A stretch of DNA of 64,000 nt from Aureobasidium sp. EXF-3400 (lineage: Eukaryota > Ascomycota > Dothideomycetes > Dothideales > Saccotheciaceae), in assembly GCA_024195585.1 (NCBI GenBank), contig SWBL01000230.1:19690-83689 (forward strand). Reading direction: 5' to 3'. Under the pieces are notes generated by a model, which saw only the letters and a program-made list of their open reading frames with translations, did not search any database and was not told where the DNA came from. The position numbers were made by a program, and so were the translations under genes. Within the stretch, counting starts at the first letter, position 1, and each line of letters opens with the position of its first letter. This document shows, piece by piece, positions 11,801-21,913 of the stretch.

Positions 11801-11926
11801 CGCTGGTAGCTATAGAAATGCACAATTCTTTTGACAAACAGGAAGTGTCTAAAGAGAGTCGACAGGTCATCGGCTCTCTGTGGCTCTGTTTACCATCCAG
11901 AAGGTACTGTGCATTGTGATGGCTCC
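11801..11926. mobile_element. MITE-like element, copy 1 (degenerate terminal inverted repeats)
   Basis: About 125 bp with imperfect terminal inverted repeats: AAATGCACAATTCTTT starts at 11816 and AAGGTACTGTGCATTG lies at 11901-11916. An internal hairpin is formed by GAGAGTCG and CGGCTCTC around 11854-11878 (one wobble pair). It aligns along its whole length with a second copy at 58852-58981, more than 46 kb away. There is no coding capacity, and size and structure fit a non-autonomous DNA transposon. Exact ends and target-site duplications are not clear. Confidence 0.65.
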
Positions 11927-12145
11927 AATCTCTGTGAGAGAAGCTTGGGACCCCTGTCCTTGCAAGCAAAACGATAGATAAACATATAAAAATGCACAAT
12001 GTGTTCCTAATTCAGAAGTCGTCCCAAGAGAGCCTGTGTTTCTACAACCTTCTGCTTCACCCTCACTCTTCCTCATTCTCCCCGCGACCCTTCAGTTCAT
12101 CTAAGGTGACTTCATGTTCTACCAAGTCCAGTCCTCACATCATCA

Positions 12146-12305
12146 GCCCCCTTTAGTGCAGTGGTTAGCACGTTCCATAAACGATGTCTTGCAAACACAA
12201 GCAGAGTAAGGCATGAGGCCAGCCCGAAAGGGCTGGCGGATTGTCGTCTTTGGGGAGTTTATTGCCTGAAATGGAGAGACGCGAGTTCGATTCTCGCAGG
12301 GGGCA
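12146..12305 (+). ncRNA. tRNA-like Pol III gene, unit 1, with enlarged anticodon domain
   Basis: GCCCCCT at 12146-12152 pairs perfectly with AGGGGGC at 12298-12304, followed by A as discriminator base. The D arm is GTGC/GCAC with loop AGTGGTTA and contains an A-box (TAGTGCAGTGG). The T arm is GCGAG-TTCGATT-CTCGC with a B-box. TTTT at 12308-12311 is a plausible terminator. Between the D and T arms lie about 110 nt instead of the normal 25-30, including a perfect hairpin GCCAGCCC-GAAA-GGGCTGGC (12218-12237). The middle contains GTCTTGCAAACACAAG, which recalls an anticodon arm with TGC, but stem pairing is poor, so I do not assign an amino acid. It could be an intron-bearing tRNA gene, a tRNA-derived SINE head or another Pol III RNA. 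Confidence 0.6.
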
Positions 12306-12817
12306 GTTTTCTTTCTTGCTACTGGACTTTTGTCGTAGAAACTCTTGCTGAAGAGGAGGCTAACTAGTTTTGTTGTTCAGGCAGTTGGGAACTGCCGCTC
12401 AAGGTCACTCTATGCCTTCTCTTCGTATGGATTGGTGATGTAGATTGTATGTTGTTGATTATATTCCACTGATTACCATATTTGCGGCTTCAGAGTCTCT
12501 AGTCTAGCTATAAGATGCATAGTTCATGTGTGAAGTAAACAAGAAGCATCTTATGAGGGTCATCAAATCATCAATTTTCTGTGGCCGTTGCTGCCACTGG
12601 GAAAGTACTATGCATTTCCGTCACTTTATTTGATGTGGCAGGAAGATAGTTAATGACGGATAGACCTGTCAAAATGCAAGACGTTTCTGATTCAGAAGTT
12701 GTCTTAAAAAAGCACATGATGGCTGCGGCCCAACAAGAGCAGTCAGTAGTCATATTCCACACAATCAATCCCATTCAGACATTATGTTCTACACAGTTGA
12801 CTCCTCACCAATCTTCA

Positions 12818-12967
12818 GCCCCTTTAGTGCAGTGGTCTAGCACGTTCCGCAAACAATGTCTTGCGAACACAAGCAGAGTATGGTAAACGACCTCTCGGGC
12901 GTCACAACCCGCTATGCGACGGATACTTGAACTGGGTAAGGCGTGAGTTCGATTCTCACAGGGGGCA
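12818..12967 (+). ncRNA. tRNA-like Pol III gene, unit 2 (diverged paralogue of unit 1)
   Basis: GCCCCTT at 12818-12824 pairs with AGGGGGC at 12960-12966 (one T-G wobble), followed by A. The D arm is GTGC/GCAC and the T arm GTGAG-TTCGATT-CTCAC. Relative to unit 1 the second T-stem pair changed from C-G to T-A on both sides, so pairing is preserved. A T7 run follows at about 12976-12982. The block from the D arm through CAAGCAGAGTA is nearly identical to unit 1, while the next 60-70 nt differ completely but again contain a small hairpin (CGGG/CCCG). The conserved ends, the terminator and the compensatory change argue for a transcribed, structured RNA rather than a dead copy. Anticodon identity is unresolved. 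Confidence 0.6.
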
Positions 12968-13645
12968 GTGTTCCTTTTTTTGTCTTCATGTGATGTACTA
13001 AACACAAGGGACTGGTTTTTGGAGGGATGTGAGCATGGTTTTTGGTGGGTCATGGAGTCAGGAGTTGCTACTCAAGGCTACAGTATGGTATGCTCTATAC
13101 CTTTTTGCTCGTATAGATTGGGTGATCTTGTATTGCATGTTATTGACTATCTTCAGCTCTCGCCTATAGACTCTCTTCAAGTCACCACGTCTGCAGCTCC
13201 AGCAGCTTTAGTCTGATGGCAGGACGCTGTGTATACCGGCTGTACAGACTCAACGGACTGTAGATGCCATGAATGCGGCATTATATCAGTCATAGGATCG
13301 AGCCACAGGCTGCTGTTTTTCTGCTCTTGCTTTTGAGTGAGGGCAGCATGGGTGGGTGCGAGATTACAGAAAGAGAAAGGTGCGGGTTCGTCGCAATTCA
13401 GTGCAGATAAAGCGGTCAAGAATGTCACAACATCAGTTCGAGAGCGTGGCGTGGAGGAAGGGAAACTGTAAGGTGACAATTCCGAATTTTGGACTTGATT
13501 CCTGGAAAGACTGTGTTCTTGCGCCTCATCCTTCATCTCCTCATTTAACTTGGATCCTGAAGATCATATAACATCGTGGTCACTCAGCAGCCCTATTCTC
13601 GGCTCCATGACTACACTGACCCTGATGTTCAAGTAATGCTCCGAC

Positions 13646-14523
13646 TCACATCTCATAATCCTCCTCGTCGTCAAAGACGTTAGCTTCTCCGGGGTCCAGA
13701 TCGGGAACAGTGACTGTGCGATGACCCTGATTGCTATCAGCCATGATGTGGAGCGAGCATGGTATGGCATGCATGCTTACCTCCAGAATTCTGACAAAGC
13801 CACTGGCTTTAACCTCGTGACGAGGAGGAGTGATGGTGCTGACGCTGGCGGTAGTGAAGGTCGAGCGACCACTGGTCGATGTACCAGAAAGTGTGGTACT
13901 GGTGGGCAGATAAGAGCTATGGGTAGTGGAAGGAACTGGTTCAAAGCCGTTGCTAGGAGCCAAAGAAACACCTTCGCTGCTGGATGCATGAGAGGGGACA
14001 ACACTACCGCTCATGGTCTGGATGACGTTAGCAATGTCCTTCAGCCCATGCCGTTGACTTGAACTCACTGCCATGTACTCTTCGTCGGAACCATATTCTT
14101 CGTGCTCCTGCTGTCCAGGGAAGACGTTCTCGATCTCACTGATACACTTGCGACATCTGGCAGTGTCTGGATCGTTTCTCTGACCGGTGGAGAAGTGGTC
14201 GATAACACGAACTTTGTTACATCCATTGCATCTGAGTTCTGTCTTGGGTACTCCAGTGCAGTTGTTGCAGATAAGTTTGTCGACGATCTTGTTGTCACCC
14301 AGTTTAGCGCCTCTGTTCTTCATCAAGTACATGGCTTCGTTCTGGCGATTCTTGGCGAATGTGGCAAGGGGTCGGAGGCATGAACATCTCTTGCACCAGA
14401 CTCTGGACAATATCAGTGTGAGCCAGAAGAAGATGATACTGAGTGGTCGTACTTTGGAGGCAGAGAGCGAGCGTTCCTGTAGTCCAGAGGTAGAGAGCGT
14501 ATGTTTCTGTGGACCGCGTCCAT
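13646..14523 (-). CDS. Stc1-domain (LIM-like zinc finger) protein
   Basis: Exons 14453-14523, 13781-14402 and 13646-13726 (introns 50 and 54 nt) give 257 residues. The product has four CxxC pairs in the Stc1 arrangement: CKRC near residue 27, CNNC, CNGC in the context KTELRCNGCNKVRVIDHF, and CRKC after NDPDTAR. This matches the tandem zinc-binding Stc1 domain. In fission yeast Stc1 links the RNAi machinery to the CLRC H3K9 methyltransferase; most filamentous-fungal proteins with this domain are uncharacterised, so a heterochromatin role here is inference. The C-terminal half is Ser/Thr-rich and disordered, ending in an acidic DDEEDYEM tail. The last intron has two possible acceptors seven bases apart; only the distal one keeps the acidic tail in frame. 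Confidence 0.8.
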
Positions 14524-15523
14524 GCTGTCGGACGATGACAAGGATCTGGTCATTATCTGTCAGTCGTAGGCATACTCGCGTAGAATACATATCTGAGTTC
14601 CATAGATGGTGGTGGGTACAGTGTGCAGGGAGGATCGCGACGGAAATGCAAGGAGATCTCACAAGATAGTGGATACGAATAGTTGCAAAGTTGTTGCAGA
14701 AGACAAGATGTTTTGGAAGAGGGATAAGTTGTTACCCGTGCAGCAGGCAAGGAACAAACAAGGAAGTCGATGGCTAGAAATACATCGAAGGTCCGACCAT
14801 GAGCTGCGTTTGGCAATGTCGTTTGCTCGGCGTCGCTGAGACCAGTTCCCCCAAACAACCAGATAGAACCGATAGATGCACGAGCGGGAATTCTCTGCCA
14901 AAGTAATGGGAACATAAATGAGGCTGTCTCGCGTTAATTCCAGATGTATCTTGCGAAGCCTGTGATTGCTGAGAAGGTGTACTTGAACTCAACTTATTCT
15001 CCCATAAGGCATCCCTCACAAGGATCCTATGATACAGGGGATATTGAAAACTGTTGGGTCGTCTGCTGTGATGGATGCTCCATGTCTTGTTGAGCCATAT
15101 GCTGTATCGTTTTATAGCCGGATTCGCAAGCTTGAAGAACGGAGATCTGCAGGTCCCTACATTTACATCAGCAGCGTACATATGAAACAAGATCTGAATA
15201 TGACCGGTCCCTTGCAGGAGCACCTGCATATCCTATGTGAACAGCATCCGGAAAGGCAGAGATGTGATCTGTCATGTTGCTGGCGCGGATTCGCCACGAA
15301 CCCGAATCTTCTGGACCACTGGAATATTTGCACAAGGAGACAGCAGCATAGGAGAGAAGAGGAAAGATTCATTATACAGGCCTCAGCGTTCAAGACCCCA
15401 TGCAGGTGTGAAGCCGAAGCCCATCACATTTTGCATCGCCATGCTGAGACAACCCATCAACCAGGTCTAATTTTGCGCTCTAAAGGATGTATTGGTACAG
15501 GATGGAGGTATCGTTGTCGTTGT
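14524..15523. other. Intergenic region between the Stc1-domain gene and cytochrome c
   Basis: About 1 kb holding the promoter of the minus-strand Stc1-domain gene and the 3' flank of the minus-strand cytochrome c gene. Open frames here are short and unconvincing. Confidence 0.45.
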
Positions 15524-16298
15524 TTAAGCAGTTTCTTCCTTAAGATAGGTGATCCTTTTCTAGGATTAGTGGAGTTCATGTGAAGAGGTTTGTGGTATGC
15601 GTACAGGTCGTTGCGGTCCTTGGCCTTCTTCAAGCCGCCGAAGGCCATCTTGGTACCGGGAATGTACTTCTTGGGGTTCTCGAGGTACTCGAACTAGAAC
15701 AGAGTCAGCAGGTGCTCTCGAGTGAGAATGTGATAGGAGACTTACGAGGGTGTCGTCACCCCAGTGGATGCCCTTGCCCTTGTTGGCGTCGGAGTAAGAG
15801 TAACCCTCGACCTCACCAGTCTTTCTGCCCCAGAGACCGTGAAGGTTGGGTCTAGCAGTGTATGTTAGCATCTGTATGTAGAGGAGAGATAGAACATTTC
15901 TAGAATGGTTGGCAGAGCCAAACCACATCATGGGTATTGGGGACACGTACCCGATCTTGTTGCCCTCACCCTCCTTGAGGTTGTGGCACTGAGCGCAGCG
16001 GGTCTTGAAGAGGTTGGCGCCCTTCTTGGAGTCACCTTGAATATGGTGTCAGTATGATGTTTTTATTTCAATGAGCCATTGGTGGCGGCGAGGCGACAGC
16101 GACGAGCGGAAGCCACGGAGACAAGTTCGCGAAACCGAATCCTCTGCCGCAGACAGTATCGGGAATTGAGAGCTGTCCAGGATGCGGCGAGTGGATGTTG
16201 CTCGTTCCTTGTTCGTCTCGTGTGGTTTCCGTGTCGCTGGCGTGGAGCGTTGCCGATGATAGAAGAGACCTACCAGGTGCGAAGCTGTCCTTGCCCAT
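15524..16298 (-). CDS. CYC1: Cytochrome c, five exons
   Basis: Exons on the minus strand are 16274-16298, 15951-16035, 15746-15851, 15605-15693 and 15524-15554; together they encode 111 residues with every junction in phase. Cytochrome c is the intermembrane-space heme protein carrying electrons from complex III to complex IV. Visible signatures are the heme attachment motif CAQCH, the lysine-rich context [16 protein letters not shown] with the axial methionine, and the C-terminal helix [13 protein letters not shown]. The start MGKDSFAPG and length match fungal iso-cytochromes. The last exon holds only 31 nt, and its acceptor (AAAAG) lies five bases after a competing CCTAG; using the proximal AG would break the frame. 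Four introns in a 111-codon gene is high even for this genome. Confidence 0.95.
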
Positions 16299-17018
16299 TT
16301 TGAAGAATGTGTGATATGTGTGAAGAGATTAAAGGTGTGTAGAGGTTGTGGCGGTGGTGAGAAGAGTGAAAGAAAGGCGGACGGGAATTTTGTTCGATGA
16401 TCGCGGCGACCAAGGAGTTTCTAGGATAAAGGCGTCGTGCACCGACCACCGTCAACGACCAATCACCGGAGGCCAGAAAGTCAATGAATTGCTGGAAACT
16501 CGGGATGCCTCGGAAAGATTTCTTGATTTGAGTCGTTTCTTTGCTTCACCAGCGTAGCCACCGTGGCGATGCTCACCTCAACGTATCATAGACCCTTCTA
16601 TTGTGAATTCCAGACTCGCCTCTGGAACAGAATGCTTTCCTGTTCTTGCTCGTCTGGTATCACAACGAACTCATGACTTGCGAGCAAAGCCACAATCAAA
16701 AACAAACTACCTTTGTCTTCATCATTTGATGCATGGCTTGACGCGTTTTGACGTCGTGTCGGTAGAATCGCGTCAACAGTCCAGCGGTGCCAGCTCCTTT
16801 AGCTTGGAAGCAGCCGCAAGGGCAGGAAGATCTCGATCTGATAGATGATCATGATCCATGGTCCGTCATGCATTTCCTTGTTCGTGTTGGCTGAACACGG
16901 CTCAACGCTTCTTCTGTGCGGCTCCTCCACCAAAAGCCCATAGTTGCTGTCGCTATCGAGGTGTTCGGATCTGAAGCACCCTCTTTGTTAGGGCCAATAT
17001 CCCTTCCTTGTTTCAAAC
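16299..17018. other. Intergenic region between divergent cytochrome c and the dehydrogenase gene
   Basis: Should hold both promoters. No convincing coding frame, RNA gene or repeat is visible. Confidence 0.45.
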
Positions 17019-18187
17019 ATGAATCAAATACCCGAGATCCTGTATGGCAAAACCGGACAGAAAACTTGGTGTATCGTTGGTGCATCCAGAGGTATAGGTC
17101 TGGAGTTTGTACGACAGTTAATCGCTCGCGAGGACCGCATCCTCGCTACTGTCCGAGACGTCGCCGCCGTTCATGCATCTGGGCTTTGGGCGCAAGCAGG
17201 AGGTGATCACGGTCGCTGTCAAATGTTAATCTGCGACGTACTCTCGGAGCAGTCGATAAATGTATATCCGACCCTGCTTTCCTATCATTCCTTCTTTTCC
17301 TCGTTGTCGTTCCTACCCTTCTTTTCCTTGATGTGTTCTCGTCCTTCTCCCAGAATTACAAACACACAGCACACCCTTCGTAGTGATGGCTAACACAGCA
17401 TCGCGAAGAGTTTTGTTTCTCAGCTCGCCGCAATACAGAACCTGAAGTTGGACTATGTTGTGATTAATGCAGGTGTGTTAAGATACCCGAATGTAAGTAA
17501 TCGTATGGCCTTGTGTTCTTACCGTAACTGACTGTCATAGAGAGCGACTGAATTGTGAGTCCAAGACTGCCGATATCATATTTCTTGGACGAGGCTGATG
17601 AACAAGTTCTTTCGACGAGTTTGCTTTCCACTTGCACACCAACACGATCGGACCAATCATCACTGCTCAAAGACTCCTTCAAACAATGATTCCTATCGGA
17701 ACCATCGTCTTCATGTCCAGCGACTCTGGCTCGGCACAACGATTCTTAGAGATGGAGGATGGGTAAGTACATTGGTCAAGTACTTCGCATCCTTACTCAC
17801 CGCCTCTCTAGATTCGCGGCTTACTCAGCATCGAAGGCTGCATTGAACCAGGCAATGCGGCATATGGCTGCCGAGCTCAAGCGTAAAGACGACGATACCA
17901 TTCTGATTGCAATTCATCCAGGAGAGGTTGCCACGTATGTACACCCCCAGGGTGATCGGGATGAAACATATATTGATGAACTACACCAGGGACATGGCAA
18001 ACATTGACCTCGGTTGGGAAGTCGACGGCATAATGACACCGCAGGAATCAGTATCGGCGATGATCAAAGTCATTGAAAGTAAAGGAATCCAGCATAGCGG
18101 AACTTTCTGGACATGGGAGAATAAGGTACGCGTCTCTGATGATTTGCCTGGCCGCTTCTCTGACTTCTGCAGCAATACCCCTGGTAA
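17019..18187 (+). CDS. Short-chain dehydrogenase/reductase (classical SDR-like)
   Basis: Seven exons (17019-17261, 17409-17492, 17541-17554, 17607-17762, 17812-17934, 17990-18125, 18173-18187) give 256 residues in one unbroken frame. The NAD(P) loop GASRGIG is near residue 20, the NAG motif near 103, and the catalytic pair Tyr170/Lys174 lies in YSASK, with a Ser-rich segment (FMSSDSGSA) upstream. The length is standard for a single-domain SDR. The substrate cannot be read from sequence; the closest type I recall is the fungal C-factor-like SDR group. Exon 3 has only 14 nt and the last exon 15 nt (QYPW then stop). The first intron (147 nt) is about three times the usual length, with the acceptor chosen because it alone restores the frame. 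No biosynthetic neighbours are present. Confidence 0.85.
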
Positions 18188-19213
18188 GAGCATGTGTCGT
18201 TGTACGTAGTACGCGGCCGCAAGCAAGCAACTCTCCGCAAGGACCCAGCCATGATTGTAAAGGAATGAGGGGAACAAAGAGCTTGAGAACAGAAGACATG
18301 GGTTCACGGAAGTGGAGCTCGACATATAGGTCACAAATAGGTGTACGTAATGTTGAATGTTTGACCTAGGCTTCAAGTATGCATGTTACCTATTCAGTAA
18401 TATGTCTCGTGATTGACACGATTTTCCAAAAGGCCCCATCTTTTGGCTCGAAACATCTTCTTTGTCGGAACATCAAGCCGGATGAGTAACGTACCATGAA
18501 GGCCATTGTTAGTCGGTAGCATTATGTTTGGGCATTGCATGGCAAATGGAATGGGACATCGGATGCATTTTTAGTGAAACAGTCAGGAGCCTACCGAAAT
18601 GCTTGGGAGTCAGGTGCCGAGAGCCGCTGTATCACGGTCCTGGCTGCCGAAGATGCATGCATCGGTCCAGTGACATGAAGGGCAAAAAAGGAGACCAAAG
18701 GTGTTGAGGAGAGGCGACTTTGTCGTGGCCTGGATTGGCTGGACGAAATGGTGGTACACAAAGACAGAGTTGACCAGTCAAACAAGGACGTCATGCTGCA
18801 ACGGCTTTAGACTTCTCCTCAACTGCAGGATTGATCAAAGAGCGGTGTCGAAGACATACAAAGACATTCAGTAGTATCGACTTGAAGATGACAAAGTCGG
18901 ACGCGGCTAGAAAAGCGCAGTCCCGTCCGGTAGGTCCCAGGGTGTGAAGGAGCTGTCGGAGGCGCGATCGCCAGTTCCTTCCTGAAGCGCGTCCGCTCAG
19001 GCATGCCTCGACACTTCTCACGCCGGCGACTCGCATGTGGGGTGAGATGCATATATCCACCTGTTCATCGACGACTCAGATGACCTCTCTGGCCTACGCT
19101 CCTCTTTCTCCTGCTCTTGTGCTTTCCCTACTAATTCCTTTCCTCCTCCATACCTCTTCCTCTTCGTCCTTTCTTTGTGCCACATTCTTCTTCCCCTCGA
19201 CTAGCTAGCTGGC
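18188..19213. other. Intergenic region without a supported gene
   Basis: Contains the 3' flank of the SDR gene and a pyrimidine-rich stretch (about 19080-19200) just before the next ATG, typical of fungal promoters. No repeat or RNA gene was recognised. Confidence 0.45.
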
Positions 19214-21913
19214 ATGGCGTCTTGGGACAATTATGAAACTTCTCGCCTACGTTACGACGATTCTTACAACAAGCCACGACGTTCACGAAACGACTCGACG
19301 TATCCTCTTCTTTCCACATGTCACCGTTTCGGCTGCTGACAGTCCACCAGACTCGACCCCGCCTACCATGACTTCACACAATCATCCTTACACCCCTCCA
19401 TACCTACGAGAAGCCGCAGTCGCGCACCCAAAAGTAGAGACCACAGTCGACCGCCATGTCGATGGCCCCCACCGCCGTTCGTCGAAGACGAGGATGCCTC
19501 GCTGAGACGGGAATACAAGCCAGAACCTCGACACCACGATCATATCCCTTCAAGAGGCACCATCGAACAAGAGTCATTGCTTATTGATGTGCCTGGCTAC
19601 ACTCCCGATCGCCGCTTTGTCTGGGTTCCCTCGGCCAAGAAGTCTCCCAACACACATTCTACGCCTCCCTCAAGCGACGACGAACGAGCTAGACGCCGCG
19701 AAAAGCGCAAAGGTCCAAGGATAGAAACAGCTGGACTTCCTGAGATGCGAAGAGAAGCTTCACCCTACGCCTGGACAAAGCCGACGCCATCTTCGCAAAC
19801 ACCAAAGACGTCAGAGGGCCTCTTTCTTTCACCCGAGACACTCACTCCGCCTGTCGTTCCCCGATCTACAACTCTCGACAAGCCACCACCAACCAGCGTA
19901 CCTCGCTCCGACTGGTCAGATCCGAGCCGACGTCAACAACAAACTCCTAGCCGAGAAGGCACTCCACCACGGTCAACTTCACAGCACGTGTACGAAGGGC
20001 GTAGTACTGCCGAAGCGACTCGAAGTGCAGAGGACCATATTCCCCAAAGATCTTCGGCACGCTATTCTTGGACTAAACCAGACCAGCCTCATTCATCGCC
20101 TACAACTCCTCTCAATCCACCCACAGGTGACTCTTCCAGAAGACGGTCGGGACCGATCGAAGGTTATCCGCTTCCAAGCGATTACTCGCGCAAACCCGCA
20201 CCACCACAAGTCGTCAATCTGCAGCAGTCTGCACGACCAACATACCAACCTCGTCATTCGAGTGAAGGAAGCTACACCTCTCAGGACAACTATGCGCCGG
20301 TTCGCAACACAAGCTCAGACAAATTGAAGGACAGTTACCCTCCTAGCATTCCCAACTCCAGACCAACATCAAGAGGAGGTTTGACACCATCCTCGCCACA
20401 GCCCTCGCCTCGCATAACATATCCTTCAGAATATCCTTGGAACATGGGTTCGGCCGCCTCAACTACAGCACGCCGCGCACCTCCGCCCTCTCGTCTGGCC
20501 GAATCTACTGTGCCCGTTTCACCGCGTCCTCCGGCATTGAGGTCTGTATCTAGTCCGTACTCGCCACTTCCCTATCCGGATGACGATCGGCCGTTCGAGA
20601 CAATGCCTTCAGAAAGAGATCACCAGTACTTCCCACAACAGCCGGCCAGTCTACTCCCGCCGTTCAGTGAACCAGTAACGCGTGCCAATACTCCAAAACA
20701 GCAAACACAACTCAGCAACAGCAAGATGCGATCAGTTGAGGAAAAGTCTGCAAGACCTGGTGCATCAAGACGAGAGGCATCCAAGTCTGAGGATCTGTCC
20801 GCTGGCACAAAGAAGATCCAGGGTGAAAGGTTGCCAACATGCAAACGAGTAACATACACGACCAAGTACGATGATTGGTATACTCTTGAGGGACATCCCA
20901 GTTTCAGCATCTGCCCGCGCTGCTTCAAGTATGCCTTTGATAGGACCCAGCTAGGGGCGGCCTTCAAGCTCTTGCCCAGCAATGCGCTAAACAGACCCAG
21001 GAGATGCGAGTTCAGCAATGCATGGATTCGACTTGCGTGGGTGTTGACTGCAAATAACCGTCAAAACACCCTGAACATGATGATCACAATCTATTACGTT
21101 GAAGATACTGAAGAATCCTGTCCAGGAACTGGAAGAGGGAGGTGCGACTGGTACTCAATTCGCGACAGAGATGGCCATTTCTTGCGAGACTTCATCGTTT
21201 GCGGATCAGACGTGAAGAGAGTCGAAACCCTTTTCCCCGGATTCAGAGGCCTGCTTGTACCGATTCCGAGGAAGGTCGCTTATGACAAGATCGAAGAGGA
21301 AACGGGCCGTTACTGCTCTCTGCGACCAGAACACAACAATCGGTATGCGGCCTACATTGATTGCTTGTTCCAGCTCCACGAGGATGCAGTGTCTGGTCAG
21401 CGGATGCCTAACATATCAGAGTTCGTGTCACTTGTCCGACATAAGACCAGACTCCCCGAATGCATCCGTGACGACAAGCTCGAGGGTGTCGATTGGTACT
21501 ACGTTCCCTCCCTGGCACCTGCTTTAACAGTCTGCGACGAGTGCTACCATGAAGTCGTGTCACCATGGTTGAGGTCGAACTCAGACGTAGCTGTAAGATT
21601 CAACCGAACGAAACAGCCTGTTCGCAATGAGGGTAGAGGCGGAGTGTCCTGCCAGCTCTACTCACGACGCATGAGGGACGCATTCCGATATGCAATCGAC
21701 ACAAACGATATGAGATATCTGGCAAGAAAGGCAAAGGACAGGAAAGAAGTAGAAGATGACTTCCAGCGAAGATGCAGAGACTTGCAGAAAGATGCTGAAC
21801 AGCTCAAAGGTCGCAGCGGGTATGCGATCAGCTCTCGAGCAGAGCAAGAGTTGGCACAACTTCAACGTGAGATTGAAGCCATCGGAGAGACATGGGAAAT
21901 GGAGTGGGAATGA
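19214..21913 (+). CDS. Large conserved fungal protein of unknown function: disordered N-terminus, Cys-containing C-terminal domain
   Basis: Two exons (19214-19299 and 19351-21913; 51-nt intron) encode 882 residues. The first half is Ser/Pro/Arg-rich and predicted disordered, with repeated SYTSQ- and SWTKP-like segments. From about residue 520 a globular region begins (TYTTKYDDWYTL) with the pair CPRC, a conserved Trp-rich stretch (NAWIRLAWVLTANN), a second pair CDEC in LTVCDECYHEVVSPW and several other cysteines that may bind zinc. The last 70 residues look like a charged coiled coil (KDRKEVEDDFQRRCRDL). I recall similar proteins annotated only as hypothetical in Dothideomycetes and Eurotiomycetes. 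Function unknown; the Ser/Arg-rich portion hints at a nuclear location but proves nothing. Confidence 0.8.

Larger units (their letters stand above)
11985..13190. repeat. Diverged local direct duplication (offset about 665-680 bp) carrying two Pol III units
   Basis: Segments from about 11985-12470 align with about 12667-13190. Matching landmarks are AATTCAGAAGTCGTC with GATTCAGAAGTTGTC, ATGTTCTAC followed by GTCCTCAC or CTCCTCAC, the whole tRNA-like unit, and a downstream segment ending TGTATGTTGTTGATTAT or TGCATGTTATTGACTAT. Divergence is considerable between the anchors. The copy offset falls from about 680 bp at the left to 665 bp at the tRNA-like units because of indels. Traces of the MITE terminal repeat near 12600 suggest that the duplicated block included part of that element. 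Confidence 0.6.

Noticed and set aside
12146..12305. Assignment as a normal tRNA-Ala(TGC) gene
   Set aside because: TTGCAAA looks like an anticodon loop, but the stem does not pair properly and is separated from the D arm by extra bases; amino-acid identity left open.
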